Both the position numbers and the translations under genes were made by a program. 64,000 nt of DNA from Timonella sp031979385 (lineage in GTDB: Bacteria; Actinomycetota; Actinomycetes; Actinomycetales; Cellulomonadaceae), in NCBI GenBank assembly GCA_031979385.1, contig DALZEF010000006.1, positions 1 through 64,000 of the forward strand. The letters run 5' to 3'. The notes beneath the pieces are model-generated. The model saw only the letters and a program-made list of their open reading frames with translations. It was not told the DNA's origin and searched no databases. Below, in pieces: positions 26,310 to 36,387 of this stretch (the first letter of the stretch is position 1; every line of letters begins with the position of its first letter).

Positions 26310-27056
26310 GTGACAAACAACAGCACCGCAGCCAATGCACACATGAACTCACAGGTTTCTCCACTTGGCGAACTCGCAACCGACTGGGCAGAAGTACTCG
26401 CACCCCATGAGGAGCTCATTGCCCAGTTACTCACTGAGGCTTACAGCCCAGGACAGCACACGCTGCCCAAGCGAGACAACGTACTGCGCGCCTTCAAGAC
26501 CCCTCTCAAAGACGTACGGGTGGTTATCGTTGGCCAAGACCCCTACCCCACGCCGGGTGACGCGGTCGGCCTGTCGTTCTCCGTGGCACCGGGATCCAAG
26601 ATCCCTCGGTCTCTGGGTAACATCTACAAGGAACTCCACAGCGACCTCGGGATTGAGCCTGCACCGCACGGAGACCTCAGCCATTGGGCCGATCAGGGCG
26701 TACTGCTTCTCAACCGAGTTCTCACTGTTCCCGCAGGTGACGCAGGCGGGCACCGCAGACGAGGCTGGGAGACAGTCACCCACACCGCCATCGAGGCCAT
26801 TGCCGCACGCGAGAAACCCCTCGTCGCCATTCTGTGGGGAGCGGATGCCATCAAACTCGAACCGCTCTTGGACTCACACCACGTCATCACCTCAGCACAT
26901 CCCAGCCCGCTCTCTGCCCGACGCGGGTTCTTCAACTCCCGGCCCTTCTCACGGGCAAACGAGTTCCTCACACGCACCGGGCAAGACCCCATCGACTGGA
27001 AACTACCAGACCCCAACAACACGCCGCCACAGCCTAAGCCAAACCTGCTGTTCTGA
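26310..27056 (+). CDS. ung: Uracil-DNA glycosylase (family 1)
   Basis: This 248-aa base-excision repair enzyme removes uracil from DNA. The water-activating motif VVIVGQDPYPTPGDAVGL (catalytic Asp), the uracil-binding strand LLLNRVLTV and the DNA-intercalation motif HPSPLSARRGFF are all intact. The start is GTG 26310, 6 bases after TAACCT. An ATG twelve codons in (26343) is possible, but the first residues carry no conserved motif. It is divergent from the DUF3263 gene. Confidence 0.95.
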   Translation: MTNNSTAANAHMNSQVSPLGELATDWAEVLAPHEELIAQLLTEAYSPGQHTLPKRDNVLRAFKTPLKDVRVVIVGQDPYPTPGDAVGLSFSVAPGSKIPRSLGNIYKELHSDLGIEPAPHGDLSHWADQGVLLLNRVLTVPAGDAGGHRRRGWETVTHTAIEAIAAREKPLVAILWGADAIKLEPLLDSHHVITSAHPSPLSARRGFFNSRPFSRANEFLTRTGQDPIDWKLPDPNNTPPQPKPNLLF

Positions 27057-27148
27057 CGTGACCGGATCGTCGCCACGCACACATTCAGCCTGCATAAAGA
27101 CGTTCGAGGACCGGCACTAAGATACGCAAAAGGCGTAGGATGGCATGC

Positions 27149-27976
27149 GTGACTGAGACACCCGAACTGACTTCACAGCATGCCAACCCACCGAAATGGG
27201 AAAGTTACGTCGCGATCGGCGACTCTTTCTCCGAGGGCCTGTGGGACATCAGTCCAAACGACCCCGACCAGTGCCGGGGTTGGGCCGACATGCTTGCCAT
27301 GACACTCTCCGCACGCCGTGTTGCGGCGGGTGAGACTCCCCTGCGCTACGCCAACCTCGCCATCCGCGGGCGGCTCCTACGCCCCATCATCGACGAGCAG
27401 CTGCAGCCCGCACTCGACATGCAGCCCGACCTCATCTCAATCATCGGTGGCGGCAACGACATTCTGCGCCCCAACATCGATGTGGACCGGATTGCAGCGC
27501 ACCTCGACCACGCCGTCGCGAAGGCCCGCGCCACAGGAGCCGACGTGCTTCTCGCGACGGGAACAGACTTTGGCGGCACAGGCTCACTCGCGCTCACCCG
27601 TTCCCGCGTCGCACTGTATAACGCCCACATCTTCTCCATCGCACACAGGCGTGGAGCCTACGTTCTTGACATGTGGGGCCATCGAGCCATCGCGGACTCA
27701 CGGTTCTGGGCAGACGACCGCATCCACCTGACTACGCAGGGGCACCGTCGCGTCGCGGACATGGGACTCGTTGGACTTGGGCTACGACCAGAAAACCCGC
27801 GTTTTGCGGAACCCCTCGAGAAGGCTCCCGACCTTCCTCTGCGCGAACGCAGCCGAGAATCATTGGACTGGGCCAAGGTCCACGTTGGACCATGGATCAA
27901 GCGCCGCCTCACTGGAACATCCTCCGGGGACAGTAGAGTCGCCAAGTACCCGACACTTGAGGAAATCGTGCAGTAG
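27149..27976 (+). CDS. SGNH/GDSL-family hydrolase
   Basis: This 275-aa hydrolase has block I YVAIGDSFSEGL with the nucleophile Ser, block II Gly near YANLAIRGR, block III GGGNDIL, and block V DRIHLTTQGH with the catalytic Asp and His. These enzymes are esterases or lipases. No signal peptide is seen, so it should act in the cytoplasm. I prefer GTG 27149, 7 bases after TAGGAT; ATG 27140 is three codons upstream and overlaps that box. Confidence 0.88.
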   Translation: MTETPELTSQHANPPKWESYVAIGDSFSEGLWDISPNDPDQCRGWADMLAMTLSARRVAAGETPLRYANLAIRGRLLRPIIDEQLQPALDMQPDLISIIGGGNDILRPNIDVDRIAAHLDHAVAKARATGADVLLATGTDFGGTGSLALTRSRVALYNAHIFSIAHRRGAYVLDMWGHRAIADSRFWADDRIHLTTQGHRRVADMGLVGLGLRPENPRFAEPLEKAPDLPLRERSRESLDWAKVHVGPWIKRRLTGTSSGDSRVAKYPTLEEIVQ

Positions 27977-27980
27977 GAAC

Positions 27981-28124
27981 CTAGGATTTGGCGTCCGCAA
28001 CGATTGTCCTTGCCCGTGACACCAGCCGTACCGTAATCAAACCTGCAATTGTCTGCGCGAGCATCACCCCGATCAGCACAGCAAGTTGGAACTGTGCCGC
28101 ACCGAGTGGCAATGCGCTAGCCAT
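27981..28124 (-). CDS. Putative 47-aa single-pass membrane protein
   Basis: A short reading frame on the minus strand begins MASALPLGAAQFQ and has one hydrophobic helix (about residues 14-31, LAVLIGVMLAQTIAGLIT), then a basic R/K segment and a stop. This gives a plausible positive-inside single-pass protein. GGGA lies 8 bases before the ATG. It is convergent with the SGNH hydrolase gene. It matches no family I know, and a frame this short could be chance. Confidence 0.4.
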   Translation of the reverse strand: MASALPLGAAQFQLAVLIGVMLAQTIAGLITVRLVSRARTIVADAKS

Positions 28125-28182
28125 GGTCTCATTCCCAGCCTAGGGATAGCCCGCTTGCAGTACAGGCGTGGGCACACGGAAA

Positions 28183-28213
28183 AGGTGGACCCAGACATTG
28201 TCCGGGTCCACCT
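28183..28213 (-). terminator. Terminator after tRNA-Thr
   Basis: AGGTGGACCC pairs with GGGTCCACCT, and TTTT follows on the minus strand, 8 bases beyond the tRNA 3' end. Confidence 0.75.
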
Positions 28214-28220
28214 GAGTTTG

Positions 28221-28292
28221 AGCCCCCTATCGGATTTGAACCGATGACCGCTCGCTTACAAGGCGAGTGCTCTACCACTGAGCTAAGGAGGC
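28221..28292 (-). tRNA. tRNA-Thr (anticodon TGT)
   Basis: A 72-nt cloverleaf reads on the minus strand. The acceptor stem GCCTCCT pairs with AGGGGGC (one G-T). The D arm is GCTCAGTGGTAGAGC. The anticodon stem CTCGC/GCGAG encloses CTTGTAA with anticodon TGT. The T arm contains GGTTCAAATCC. CCA is not encoded and must be added after transcription. Confidence 0.96.
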
Positions 28293-28476
28293 GCGCACAA
28301 CCACGTGCGGCGCAGTCGTGCAGGTAATAGATTAACCGCAGTTGGTGCCGGTTGGGAAATCGCGTGCCGCAGGTTCAGCGGTGCCGCGGCCGCGGCGACT
28401 GGTTGCGCAGTCCGACGCACGGTCAAACCACACAACCAGCTAGGGCTCCTCCTCCCCCGGCGCCAACTGGGATCGG

Positions 28477-29295
28477 CTAGTTGGTGGCTGCTGCGATGCG
28501 TTCTTCCACGTCTGCCTGCCAGGCCTCAGCCTCGATGTACGAACTGGTGACGCGGTCCCCGTTAAAGAAGATCGCTGGAGTTCCGAAACTTCCAGTTTCA
28601 TCGCGCAACTCAGGGGTGTTGAGGGTGACAGTGGATGCAGCCTGGATGAAACGTTCGTACTTGCCGGAGGTTGCGGCCTCGGCGTCTTGGTCGCTCACAC
28701 CGATGCTCTTGAGGTAATCGGCCTGAGCGGTGGTGCCCATTCCGGTGGCAGTTTGGTTGATAAATGCCCAGCTAGCGAACTGCTCTGCCTTGTCGAGGTC
28801 CTTTTCGAGGAGTGCGGCATAGGTCGAGCCGCGCACGTAGGACTCGGAGGCTCCGAGGATCGCGATTGGGTGGAGACGCACTACGAGTTCTCCACTTTCC
28901 TGCTTGTCCATGAGCCAGTCGTTGTGAATGGTCTCGAAGTTGGCGCAGTGGCTGCACATGAAGTCGAGGTACAGGTCGAGGACCGGAACATCGGCGGGGA
29001 GTTCGGTCACGACCTCGCCCTGGTAGAGCGCGAAGGAACCATCGTCAGTGGAGGCATTGGCCGGCGCCTCGACATCGGCAGGCATCGACGTAATGTCGCT
29101 GGGGATGGTCGATGGCGCCTGACGCAGAATGATCACGGCAAGGGCGACGACGAGCGCGAGTCCCGCGATGACGGCGGCTAGGATGACCATGCGTGAACGG
29201 CGTTCGCGGCGTTCCTGTTCCTTTTTGATCTCAAGCGCTTTAGCGCGCGCTTCTTCCCGACGCTTGTTCTTGTCTACGCTCTGCTGGTTGCTCAT
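28477..29295 (-). CDS. Membrane-anchored DsbA-like thiol-disulfide oxidoreductase
   Basis: This 272-aa protein has a basic coiled N-terminus, one transmembrane anchor (about residues 36-56, VILAAVIAGLALVVALAVII) and an extracytoplasmic thioredoxin fold of the DsbA/DsbG type. The active site is FMCSHCANF, so CSHC rather than the usual CPHC or CPYC. The cis-Pro loop is SFGTPAIFFNG. It should introduce or shuffle disulfides in exported proteins. The start is ATG 29295, with AGG 9 bases upstream; thirteen further open codons precede it. It lies 41 bases after the Ser/Thr kinase gene and is probably co-transcribed with it. Confidence 0.85.
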   Translation of the reverse strand: MSNQQSVDKNKRREEARAKALEIKKEQERRERRSRMVILAAVIAGLALVVALAVIILRQAPSTIPSDITSMPADVEAPANASTDDGSFALYQGEVVTELPADVPVLDLYLDFMCSHCANFETIHNDWLMDKQESGELVVRLHPIAILGASESYVRGSTYAALLEKDLDKAEQFASWAFINQTATGMGTTAQADYLKSIGVSDQDAEAATSGKYERFIQAASTVTLNTPELRDETGSFGTPAIFFNGDRVTSSYIEAEAWQADVEERIAAATN

Positions 29296-29336
29296 GTGTC
29301 TGCCTGTCTTTGCTGTGTGGGCTGGTTGCCACACGT

Positions 29337-31121
29337 TTAGTTGAAGAATCTGCCGAGTATATTATTCGCCGATTCTGGAGAGATTCTGAAGGGCCATGGT
29401 TGCAATGCTGTTTCTCCGTACACGACAAACGCAATGTATGCGCTTGCTCCAAGGAGCAGGAACACAAGCACCATGGTTGCAAATGGTCCGGGGAAGAGCG
29501 CCTCCATCGTGAGTCTCCCTCCGAGCCGCGTGGTGCGGGTCAGCGGGCCGAACCAGGCGAGGATGACGAACACTGTGACCGCCGCGGCGATGATGATGGT
29601 CTGGTGCCCTCGGCTGATCGATCCGTCTTGCTGCGATCCGCCAAGGTTTCCGCTGTAGGCCAGCCAGAACAGGCTTCCACCAACGAAGATGCTGACCACG
29701 CCACTGAATACCAGTGACGGCAAGGCGTAGGCGACGCCCTTGATCGCATGCCAGGGAGCGAGGAATATCGCCGCAGCGGTATCGCTCTTGCGTGGGCCGC
29801 GGCGTTCACGTTTGCCGTGATAGGCATCCCACCCAATCCCCACGACGGAGAAGAGCAGGAGGAAGCCGACCAACACGATGAGCGTTATGAAAGGAGCCCA
29901 GCATGCTGCAAGGACAACGGTCAGTGCGCCCGCGCTCAGCGGCACCCAGCGATGCCGCGGTTCGGCACGTTGATAGTCATCCTCGGGGTAGCCCTCCCCA
30001 TCTGCACTGTCAAAGGATGGATAGCTGATCCCCTGGCTTTCGTCGAAGGTCTCGTGTTCCCCCGCACCCACGCCAATGGGAGTAAAGGTCGGAGGTGTCC
30101 TACGTTCGAGGACTTCGGTTGCGGAATCTTCCGCTGAGATGACGGCCGTATGGCCGTCTTGATTGCCGACGAGTTGGTTTCCCTCCAGCGGAACCGTTGT
30201 CTGGGGTCGCACGAGGGTTGGGTCGGCGCCGGGCAGCGGAACCGGTGGGGTTGCGGTGATGACCTCGGTTGCCTGGGAGTCGGTGGCGCTGTGATAGATC
30301 GGTACCGTGCCGGGCGTGGCGGCGGCATCCTTGAGTTCTTCGATGACGTCCTGCGGACTCCATCTGTTTTCCGGGGACACCGCGAGCGCTCCGCGTAGCG
30401 CGTAGGCCACGCGTTCGTCGAGACCGTCCACGTCGGGTTTCCCGGCCATCGCTCGGGCGATGACCGCCTCGTAGCCTCCGTATCCGAAAGGCGCTCGCCC
30501 CGTGGCTGCGAAGGTGAGCACAGCGGCCCAACCCCACAGATCGGTTCCGGCGTTGGGGTGGCGACCGTTGATGAGTTCAGGTGCAAGATAACCGGGGGTC
30601 CCCACTACGAGGCCCGTGGCGGTCAGACGCGGGTCCTGCATTCCGTGTGCGATGCCGAAGTCGATGAGCACAGGACCGTCCGTGCCCATGAGGACGTTGT
30701 TGGGTTTGAGGTCGCGGTGCACGACGCCCGCCTCATGGACTGCCTCTAGCGCGCTGTGGAGGCGCTGCGCCGTCGCCGCCAACTGTCCTGGTGGCAACGG
30801 GCCGTTATCGGCGACGTAGGCCTCGAGCGTTGGGCCTTCAACGAGTTCGGTCACGATGAAGGTCTCGTCAGCGTCGGTTTCGACATCGAGCATCGCTGCG
30901 ACTGCCGGGTGGTTGACCTTGCGGAGCGAGGTTGCCTCGCGGATGAGTCGTTCGCGCAGTTCATCCTGATCTATTGCCGAACTGCGCAGGATCTTGAAGG
31001 CCACTGCCTGCCCACCGCCGTCTACCGCGCGGTAGACAACCCCCATAGCCCCAGCACCAAGCTGATTGACTATGCGGTAGCCACCGATCTCTGTCCCGGG
31101 CTCGAATCCCATCCGTTCCAT
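29337..31121 (-). CDS. Membrane Ser/Thr protein kinase
   Basis: This 594-aa Hanks-type kinase is complete. It has the Gly-rich loop LGAGAMGVVYRAV, catalytic Lys in VAFKIL, the catalytic loop HRDLKPNNVL, the metal-binding DFGIA and the P+1 loop GTPGYLAPE, all in the first 270 residues. A Pro/Thr-rich juxtamembrane linker of about 130 residues follows, then several hydrophobic helices (about residues 395-580). There is no PASTA or other extracellular sensor domain, unlike PknB. The start is ATG 31121, 6 bases after TACCGT (leaderless pattern); 16 open codons lie upstream. Confidence 0.88.
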   Translation of the reverse strand: MERMGFEPGTEIGGYRIVNQLGAGAMGVVYRAVDGGGQAVAFKILRSSAIDQDELRERLIREATSLRKVNHPAVAAMLDVETDADETFIVTELVEGPTLEAYVADNGPLPPGQLAATAQRLHSALEAVHEAGVVHRDLKPNNVLMGTDGPVLIDFGIAHGMQDPRLTATGLVVGTPGYLAPELINGRHPNAGTDLWGWAAVLTFAATGRAPFGYGGYEAVIARAMAGKPDVDGLDERVAYALRGALAVSPENRWSPQDVIEELKDAAATPGTVPIYHSATDSQATEVITATPPVPLPGADPTLVRPQTTVPLEGNQLVGNQDGHTAVISAEDSATEVLERRTPPTFTPIGVGAGEHETFDESQGISYPSFDSADGEGYPEDDYQRAEPRHRWVPLSAGALTVVLAACWAPFITLIVLVGFLLLFSVVGIGWDAYHGKRERRGPRKSDTAAAIFLAPWHAIKGVAYALPSLVFSGVVSIFVGGSLFWLAYSGNLGGSQQDGSISRGHQTIIIAAAVTVFVILAWFGPLTRTTRLGGRLTMEALFPGPFATMVLVFLLLGASAYIAFVVYGETALQPWPFRISPESANNILGRFFN

Positions 31122-31220
31122 AGTCCTACGGTATTCGCTCAGCGATGAATTTCTCCTCTCAAAGAGCACAAATCGCCTTGTGTCGGTATGGTGACTATGA
31201 CCATAAGGAGTTAGTAAAGC

Positions 31221-32711
31221 ATGAGCAAAGCCGCCTTTGACCTTGTTGTGATCTCGAACCGCCTACCAGTTGATATCACCTCGACCGACGGAGGCGAGGT
31301 CTCGTGGACTCGCTCGCCGGGAGGTCTTGTCACGGCTCTTGACCCAGTTATGCGGGACGCCGATGCCGCGTGGGTCGGCTGGAGCGGTGCCCCGGATCTG
31401 GAGCTTGAACCGTTCGATGCCGATGGAACCTTCCTCGTACCAGTTCCCTTGTCCGCGTCAGAGGTGAGCGAGTATTACGAGGGGTTCTCCAACGACACCC
31501 TGTGGCCGCTCTACCATGACGTGATCGCACCACCCGCGTTTCATCGTGCCTGGTGGGATGTGTACCGTCGTGTAAACGCCAGGTTCGCTGAGGCCGCTGC
31601 CGCTCAAGCCGCGCCCGGAGCGAAGGTTTGGGTGCACGACTACCAACTACAACTTGTTCCAGCGCTCCTGCGCCAATTGCGCCCCGACTTGGAGATCGGT
31701 TTCTTCAACCACATTCCATTCCCACCGTATGAGCTGTTCCAGCAACTTCCATGGCGGCGTCAGATTCTTGATGGCCTCCTTGGCGCGGATGTCATCGGAT
31801 TCCAACGCCCAACTGACGCTGCGAACTTCAGGCGCTGCGTGACTGCACTGACCGGGGTGAAGGCCCGCTCCGAGAAGTTCACGGTGCACGAGGGCGAGGG
31901 CTACAACCGAACCATTCAGGCATCGGCGTTCCCGATCTCAATCGACTCCAAGTCGTTCTCGGCTCTTGCCCGCAAGAAATCGGTTCGTAGGCGCGCTCAA
32001 GAGATCCGTGAGGAACTGGGAAACCCACGAGTGGTCATGCTCGGAGTCGACCGGCTCGACTACACCAAGGGAATCCGGCACCGTATCAAGGCCTATGGCG
32101 AACTACTTGAAGATGGCCGCGTCACTCCAGGCGACTGCACCCTCGTTCAGGTGGCCAGCCCAAGCCGGGAGAACGTCGAGGCCTATCAAGAACTACGTGA
32201 ACATGTGGAACTACTCGTGGGTCGTCTCAACGGCGAATACGGGGAACTCGGGCACACCGCAATCCACTACCTGCACCACTCGTACCCGCAGTCGGAGATG
32301 GCAGCGCTCTATCTCGCTGCGGACGTCATGCTTGTAACCTCCCTGCGCGATGGCATGAACCTCGTGGCCAAGGAGTATGTGGCAGCACGCAGTGACCTTG
32401 GCGGAGCTCTCGTGCTCTCCGAATTCACCGGGGCCGCAGACGAACTCACCGGAGCCATCATGGTGAACCCCCACGACATTGACGGCATGAAGGAAGCTCT
32501 TCTTGATGCCGCCAATATGACACCCGATGAACGCCGTCGCCGCATGCTTCGGCTACGCCGCAAGGTCATGTCCAACGATGTGACTCGCTGGTCGAAGTCG
32601 TTCCTGAGCACTCTCGAATCGCTTGGGGCAACAAATCACACGGCATCGCAGTCGGTGCGATCCGCAGCCAGCCCACTCGAAGCACCAGTCAGCCCAGTGG
32701 CGGGAAAGTAA
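31221..32711 (+). CDS. otsA: Trehalose-6-phosphate synthase
   Basis: This 496-aa GT20 glycosyltransferase joins UDP- or GDP-glucose to glucose-6-phosphate. Recognisable blocks are VISNRLPVD at the N-terminus, VHDYQLQLVPALLR, the helical IGFFNHIPFPPYELFQQLPWR, GVDRLDYTKGI and the C-terminal nucleotide-sugar site LRDGMNLVAKEY. AAGGAG lies 9 bases before the ATG. It is followed after 5 bases by otsB, so the two steps of trehalose synthesis are in one operon. Trehalose serves as osmolyte and carbon reserve. Confidence 0.97.
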   Translation: MSKAAFDLVVISNRLPVDITSTDGGEVSWTRSPGGLVTALDPVMRDADAAWVGWSGAPDLELEPFDADGTFLVPVPLSASEVSEYYEGFSNDTLWPLYHDVIAPPAFHRAWWDVYRRVNARFAEAAAAQAAPGAKVWVHDYQLQLVPALLRQLRPDLEIGFFNHIPFPPYELFQQLPWRRQILDGLLGADVIGFQRPTDAANFRRCVTALTGVKARSEKFTVHEGEGYNRTIQASAFPISIDSKSFSALARKKSVRRRAQEIREELGNPRVVMLGVDRLDYTKGIRHRIKAYGELLEDGRVTPGDCTLVQVASPSRENVEAYQELREHVELLVGRLNGEYGELGHTAIHYLHHSYPQSEMAALYLAADVMLVTSLRDGMNLVAKEYVAARSDLGGALVLSEFTGAADELTGAIMVNPHDIDGMKEALLDAANMTPDERRRRMLRLRRKVMSNDVTRWSKSFLSTLESLGATNHTASQSVRSAASPLEAPVSPVAGK

Positions 32712-32716
32712 GGAAC

Positions 32717-33511
32717 ATGGCTTTGTCCACCCAACTACAGCAGGCCGTCAACAAGTTCGCCTCCCACAACGGACCACTGATCATCGCGACCGACTTCGAT
32801 GGAGTCCTCGCGCCATTGGTCGACGACCCCAACCGCAGCCGCCCACTCCCACGAAGCGTGGCAGCGCTGCAGCGGCTCGCAAACTCTCGCGGAGGACTCG
32901 TGCACGTTGCCTACGTGTCTGGGCGACGCATTGATGAACTTGTCCAACTGGCCAAACCCGCCCCCGGTTCCCATCTTTACGGAACCCACGGCGCGCAGAG
33001 GGGATACATCGACTCAACCGGCCAACTCGTCGCCAATCGCACGCAGTTGAACAGCCACCAAACCGAAACCCTTGCCGCCGCGCGCGCCCGAGCCGAAAAA
33101 CTGGCCGCATCTGCGGATGGCGCCTGGGTTGAGGTCAAGGAGACCTCCATCGTGCTCCACACGCGCCTCGCCTCTGATCGTGCCACCGCGCTCATCGAAC
33201 CGGACTTCCGCGACTACGTGGCCACACTCAATGCACACGTGATTTTGGGGCACGACGTCACGGAGGTCTCCGTCACCGATGCCACCAAGGGCAAGGCCAT
33301 CACTGCGCTACGGGCCGAACTTGGCGCGGCGTCGGTCGCCTACTTCGGTGACGACGTCACCGATGAGACGGTATTCTCGATCCTCACCGAGGCCGACCTC
33401 GGCGTGAAAGTCGGTCCAGGCGACACCGCTGCCGCATACCGAGTGGAAAATCCCACCGATGTGGCATATCTACTTGAGGAAATTGCTGATAAAGTGAGTG
33501 CGGGTCTCTAG
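32717..33511 (+). CDS. otsB: Trehalose-6-phosphate phosphatase
   Basis: This 264-aa HAD-superfamily phosphatase completes the OtsAB route. Motif I is ATDFDGVLAPLV (nucleophile and acid/base Asp), motif II is VAYVSGR, the substrate-binding cap contains HLYGTHGAQRG, and motifs III/IV are KGKAITALR and YFGDDVTDETVF. AAGGA lies just before the ATG. It is co-transcribed with otsA. Confidence 0.96.
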   Translation: MALSTQLQQAVNKFASHNGPLIIATDFDGVLAPLVDDPNRSRPLPRSVAALQRLANSRGGLVHVAYVSGRRIDELVQLAKPAPGSHLYGTHGAQRGYIDSTGQLVANRTQLNSHQTETLAAARARAEKLAASADGAWVEVKETSIVLHTRLASDRATALIEPDFRDYVATLNAHVILGHDVTEVSVTDATKGKAITALRAELGAASVAYFGDDVTDETVFSILTEADLGVKVGPGDTAAAYRVENPTDVAYLLEEIADKVSAGL

Positions 33512-33640
33512 CAGGCCCACACAACAAAACATGTGTCGACGCGGACACTTTCCCTCAGAACACCCGAGTGGAAGAACGCGTGCACACCCATCACAACGGA
33601 TCGTCCGGCACGTACCTGCCGGTGAAGGGATGTAGCACAA

Positions 33641-34741
<1,101 letters not shown>

Positions 34742-34774
34742 TCTGATCTTTAAAGGTCAACAGGTAGTTTCCTG

Positions 34775-34818
34775 AACTCAGGGTGGGCGATCCTCAGGAT
34801 CACCCACCCTGAGTTTTT
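34775..34818 (+). terminator. Terminator after msiK
   Basis: CTCAGGGTGGGCGATCC (34777-34793) pairs with 34797-34813 with one mismatch and is followed by TTTTTCT. Confidence 0.9.
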
Positions 34819-34983
34819 CTATGCGAACCCGGCACGTCCTAACCGATAGGTATAGGTAACGGCATCACTTCACAGCATCCGCCGGGAGGTGCCCTCACCC
34901 GCGTAGACTAGAGGGCGTCGGTTCTCAGTATCCAACTCCCTCGCGCCACGACACACCTCACCAGACACGCAAGGATCTCGCCC

Positions 34984-36228
34984 GTGCCCAAGCAGACTCT
35001 TCAGATCACCGCAGCCAAGCCGGACCCGGCTCTCCTCACGCTGCCATGGGACACCCCACTCGAAGAATGGCCAACCGACATTCTCGCGGCGCTCCCCCGC
35101 GGTATCTCTCGGCATGTCGTACGGTTCGTGAAACTCTCAGGTCAGGTACTCGCCGTCAAGGAGATCGGTGAAACCGTGGCCTTTTCCGAATACGAGTTGC
35201 TGCGGCAGTTGCAGCGCACCGATGTTCCCTCCGTTGAACCTGTAGGTGTCATCACCGGACGTAAAGACAAAAACGGGGAACGTCTTGAGGCGGTGCTGAT
35301 CACGAAGCACCTTCAGTTCTCCCTTCCGTATCGTTCCCTGTTCAGTCAGGCACTCCAACCGGACACCGCGACCCGACTCATTGACGCCCTCGCAGTTCTC
35401 ATGGTGCGTCTGCACCTCATCGGGTTCTACTGGGGTGATGTCTCCCTGTCGAACACTCTCTTCCGGCGCGATGCCGAGACCTTCGCGGCTTGGCTCGTGG
35501 ATGCCGAGACCGGCCAACTGCACCCTAAGCTCACACCCGGTCAACGCAACTACGACATCGATCTGGCGCGCACCAACATCATCGGTGAACTCATGGACCT
35601 ACAGGCCGGAGAAATGATCGATGAGGATGAGGATGTGATCGCAATCGGTGACGCCCTCATGTCGCGCTACAACGAACTGTGGAGCGCCCTGCACGATCAG
35701 GAGGAGTTCGACGCTGACGAGCCGTGGCGCGTGGCACAGCACATCGAATACCTCAACGCGCTTGGTTTCGATGTCGACGAGATCGAGATGACCACAGACA
35801 TCGACGGCACGACCATTGTGATCCAGCCGAAGGTTGTAGACGCAGGACACCACGCGCGCAGGCTCATGCACCTGACCGGGCTCGATGTACAGGAGAACCA
35901 GGCACGACGGCTTCTCAACGACCTCGAACACTACCGTGCGATCACCGAACGCCAGAATGACGAGATCGAGTTCGTTGCGCACGACTGGCTCGCCGAGGTC
36001 TTTGAGCCGACCATTCAGGCCGTGCCACGGGCGTTGCGGAAGAAGCTTGAGCCTGCGCAGTTGTTCCACGAGATCCTCGACCACCGGTGGTTCCTGTCGG
36101 AGCAGCAAAACCGTAACGTACCCATGCCGGAAGTGGTGGACTCATACGTCAAGAACGTGCTGCCCGAACGACCAGATGAGATGGCTGTTCTTGGCCTCGA
36201 CCCCGAGGATGCCTCGCTGCAGGACTAA
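34984..36228 (+). CDS. DUF4032 family protein with kinase-like N-terminal part
   Basis: This 414-aa cytoplasmic protein matches the DUF4032 family. The N-terminal half resembles an atypical (lipopolysaccharide-kinase-like) fold: VLAVKEIGE looks like the Lys strand, LHLIGFYWGDVSLSNTLF like a catalytic loop (D and N spaced as in HxDxxxxN), and AWLVDAETG like the metal site. Activity is not established. Genes of this family often lie beside msiK in Actinobacteria, as here. The start is GTG 34984 with AAGGA 9 bases upstream. It is convergent with rlmB. Confidence 0.85.
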   Translation: MPKQTLQITAAKPDPALLTLPWDTPLEEWPTDILAALPRGISRHVVRFVKLSGQVLAVKEIGETVAFSEYELLRQLQRTDVPSVEPVGVITGRKDKNGERLEAVLITKHLQFSLPYRSLFSQALQPDTATRLIDALAVLMVRLHLIGFYWGDVSLSNTLFRRDAETFAAWLVDAETGQLHPKLTPGQRNYDIDLARTNIIGELMDLQAGEMIDEDEDVIAIGDALMSRYNELWSALHDQEEFDADEPWRVAQHIEYLNALGFDVDEIEMTTDIDGTTIVIQPKVVDAGHHARRLMHLTGLDVQENQARRLLNDLEHYRAITERQNDEIEFVAHDWLAEVFEPTIQAVPRALRKKLEPAQLFHEILDHRWFLSEQQNRNVPMPEVVDSYVKNVLPERPDEMAVLGLDPEDASLQD

Positions 36229-36281
36229 TAACGCACTCTCGTTGAAGGTAAGCGAACCACAGTGCGCAGCGACCACATACG

Positions 36282-36310
36282 ACGAGGGGGCTGGAAACCA
36301 GCCGCCTCGT
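36282..36310. terminator. Terminator between DUF4032 gene and rlmB
   Basis: ACGAGG-G-GGCTGG and CCAGCC-G-CCTCGT form a 12-pair stem with one mismatch and an AAA loop, between convergent genes. Confidence 0.75.
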
Positions 36311-36387
36311 TGTCAATTTCAGTGGGTCAATCGCACGCAATCACGCCGCTCAAACGCGAGCAGCAACCTTGCGCGCACACCCACGCA

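Noticed and set aside
33533..33548. GTGTC-N6-GACAC as an operator upstream of msiK
   Set aside because: The arms are only 5 bp and the spacing is easily expected by chance; no matching known consensus.
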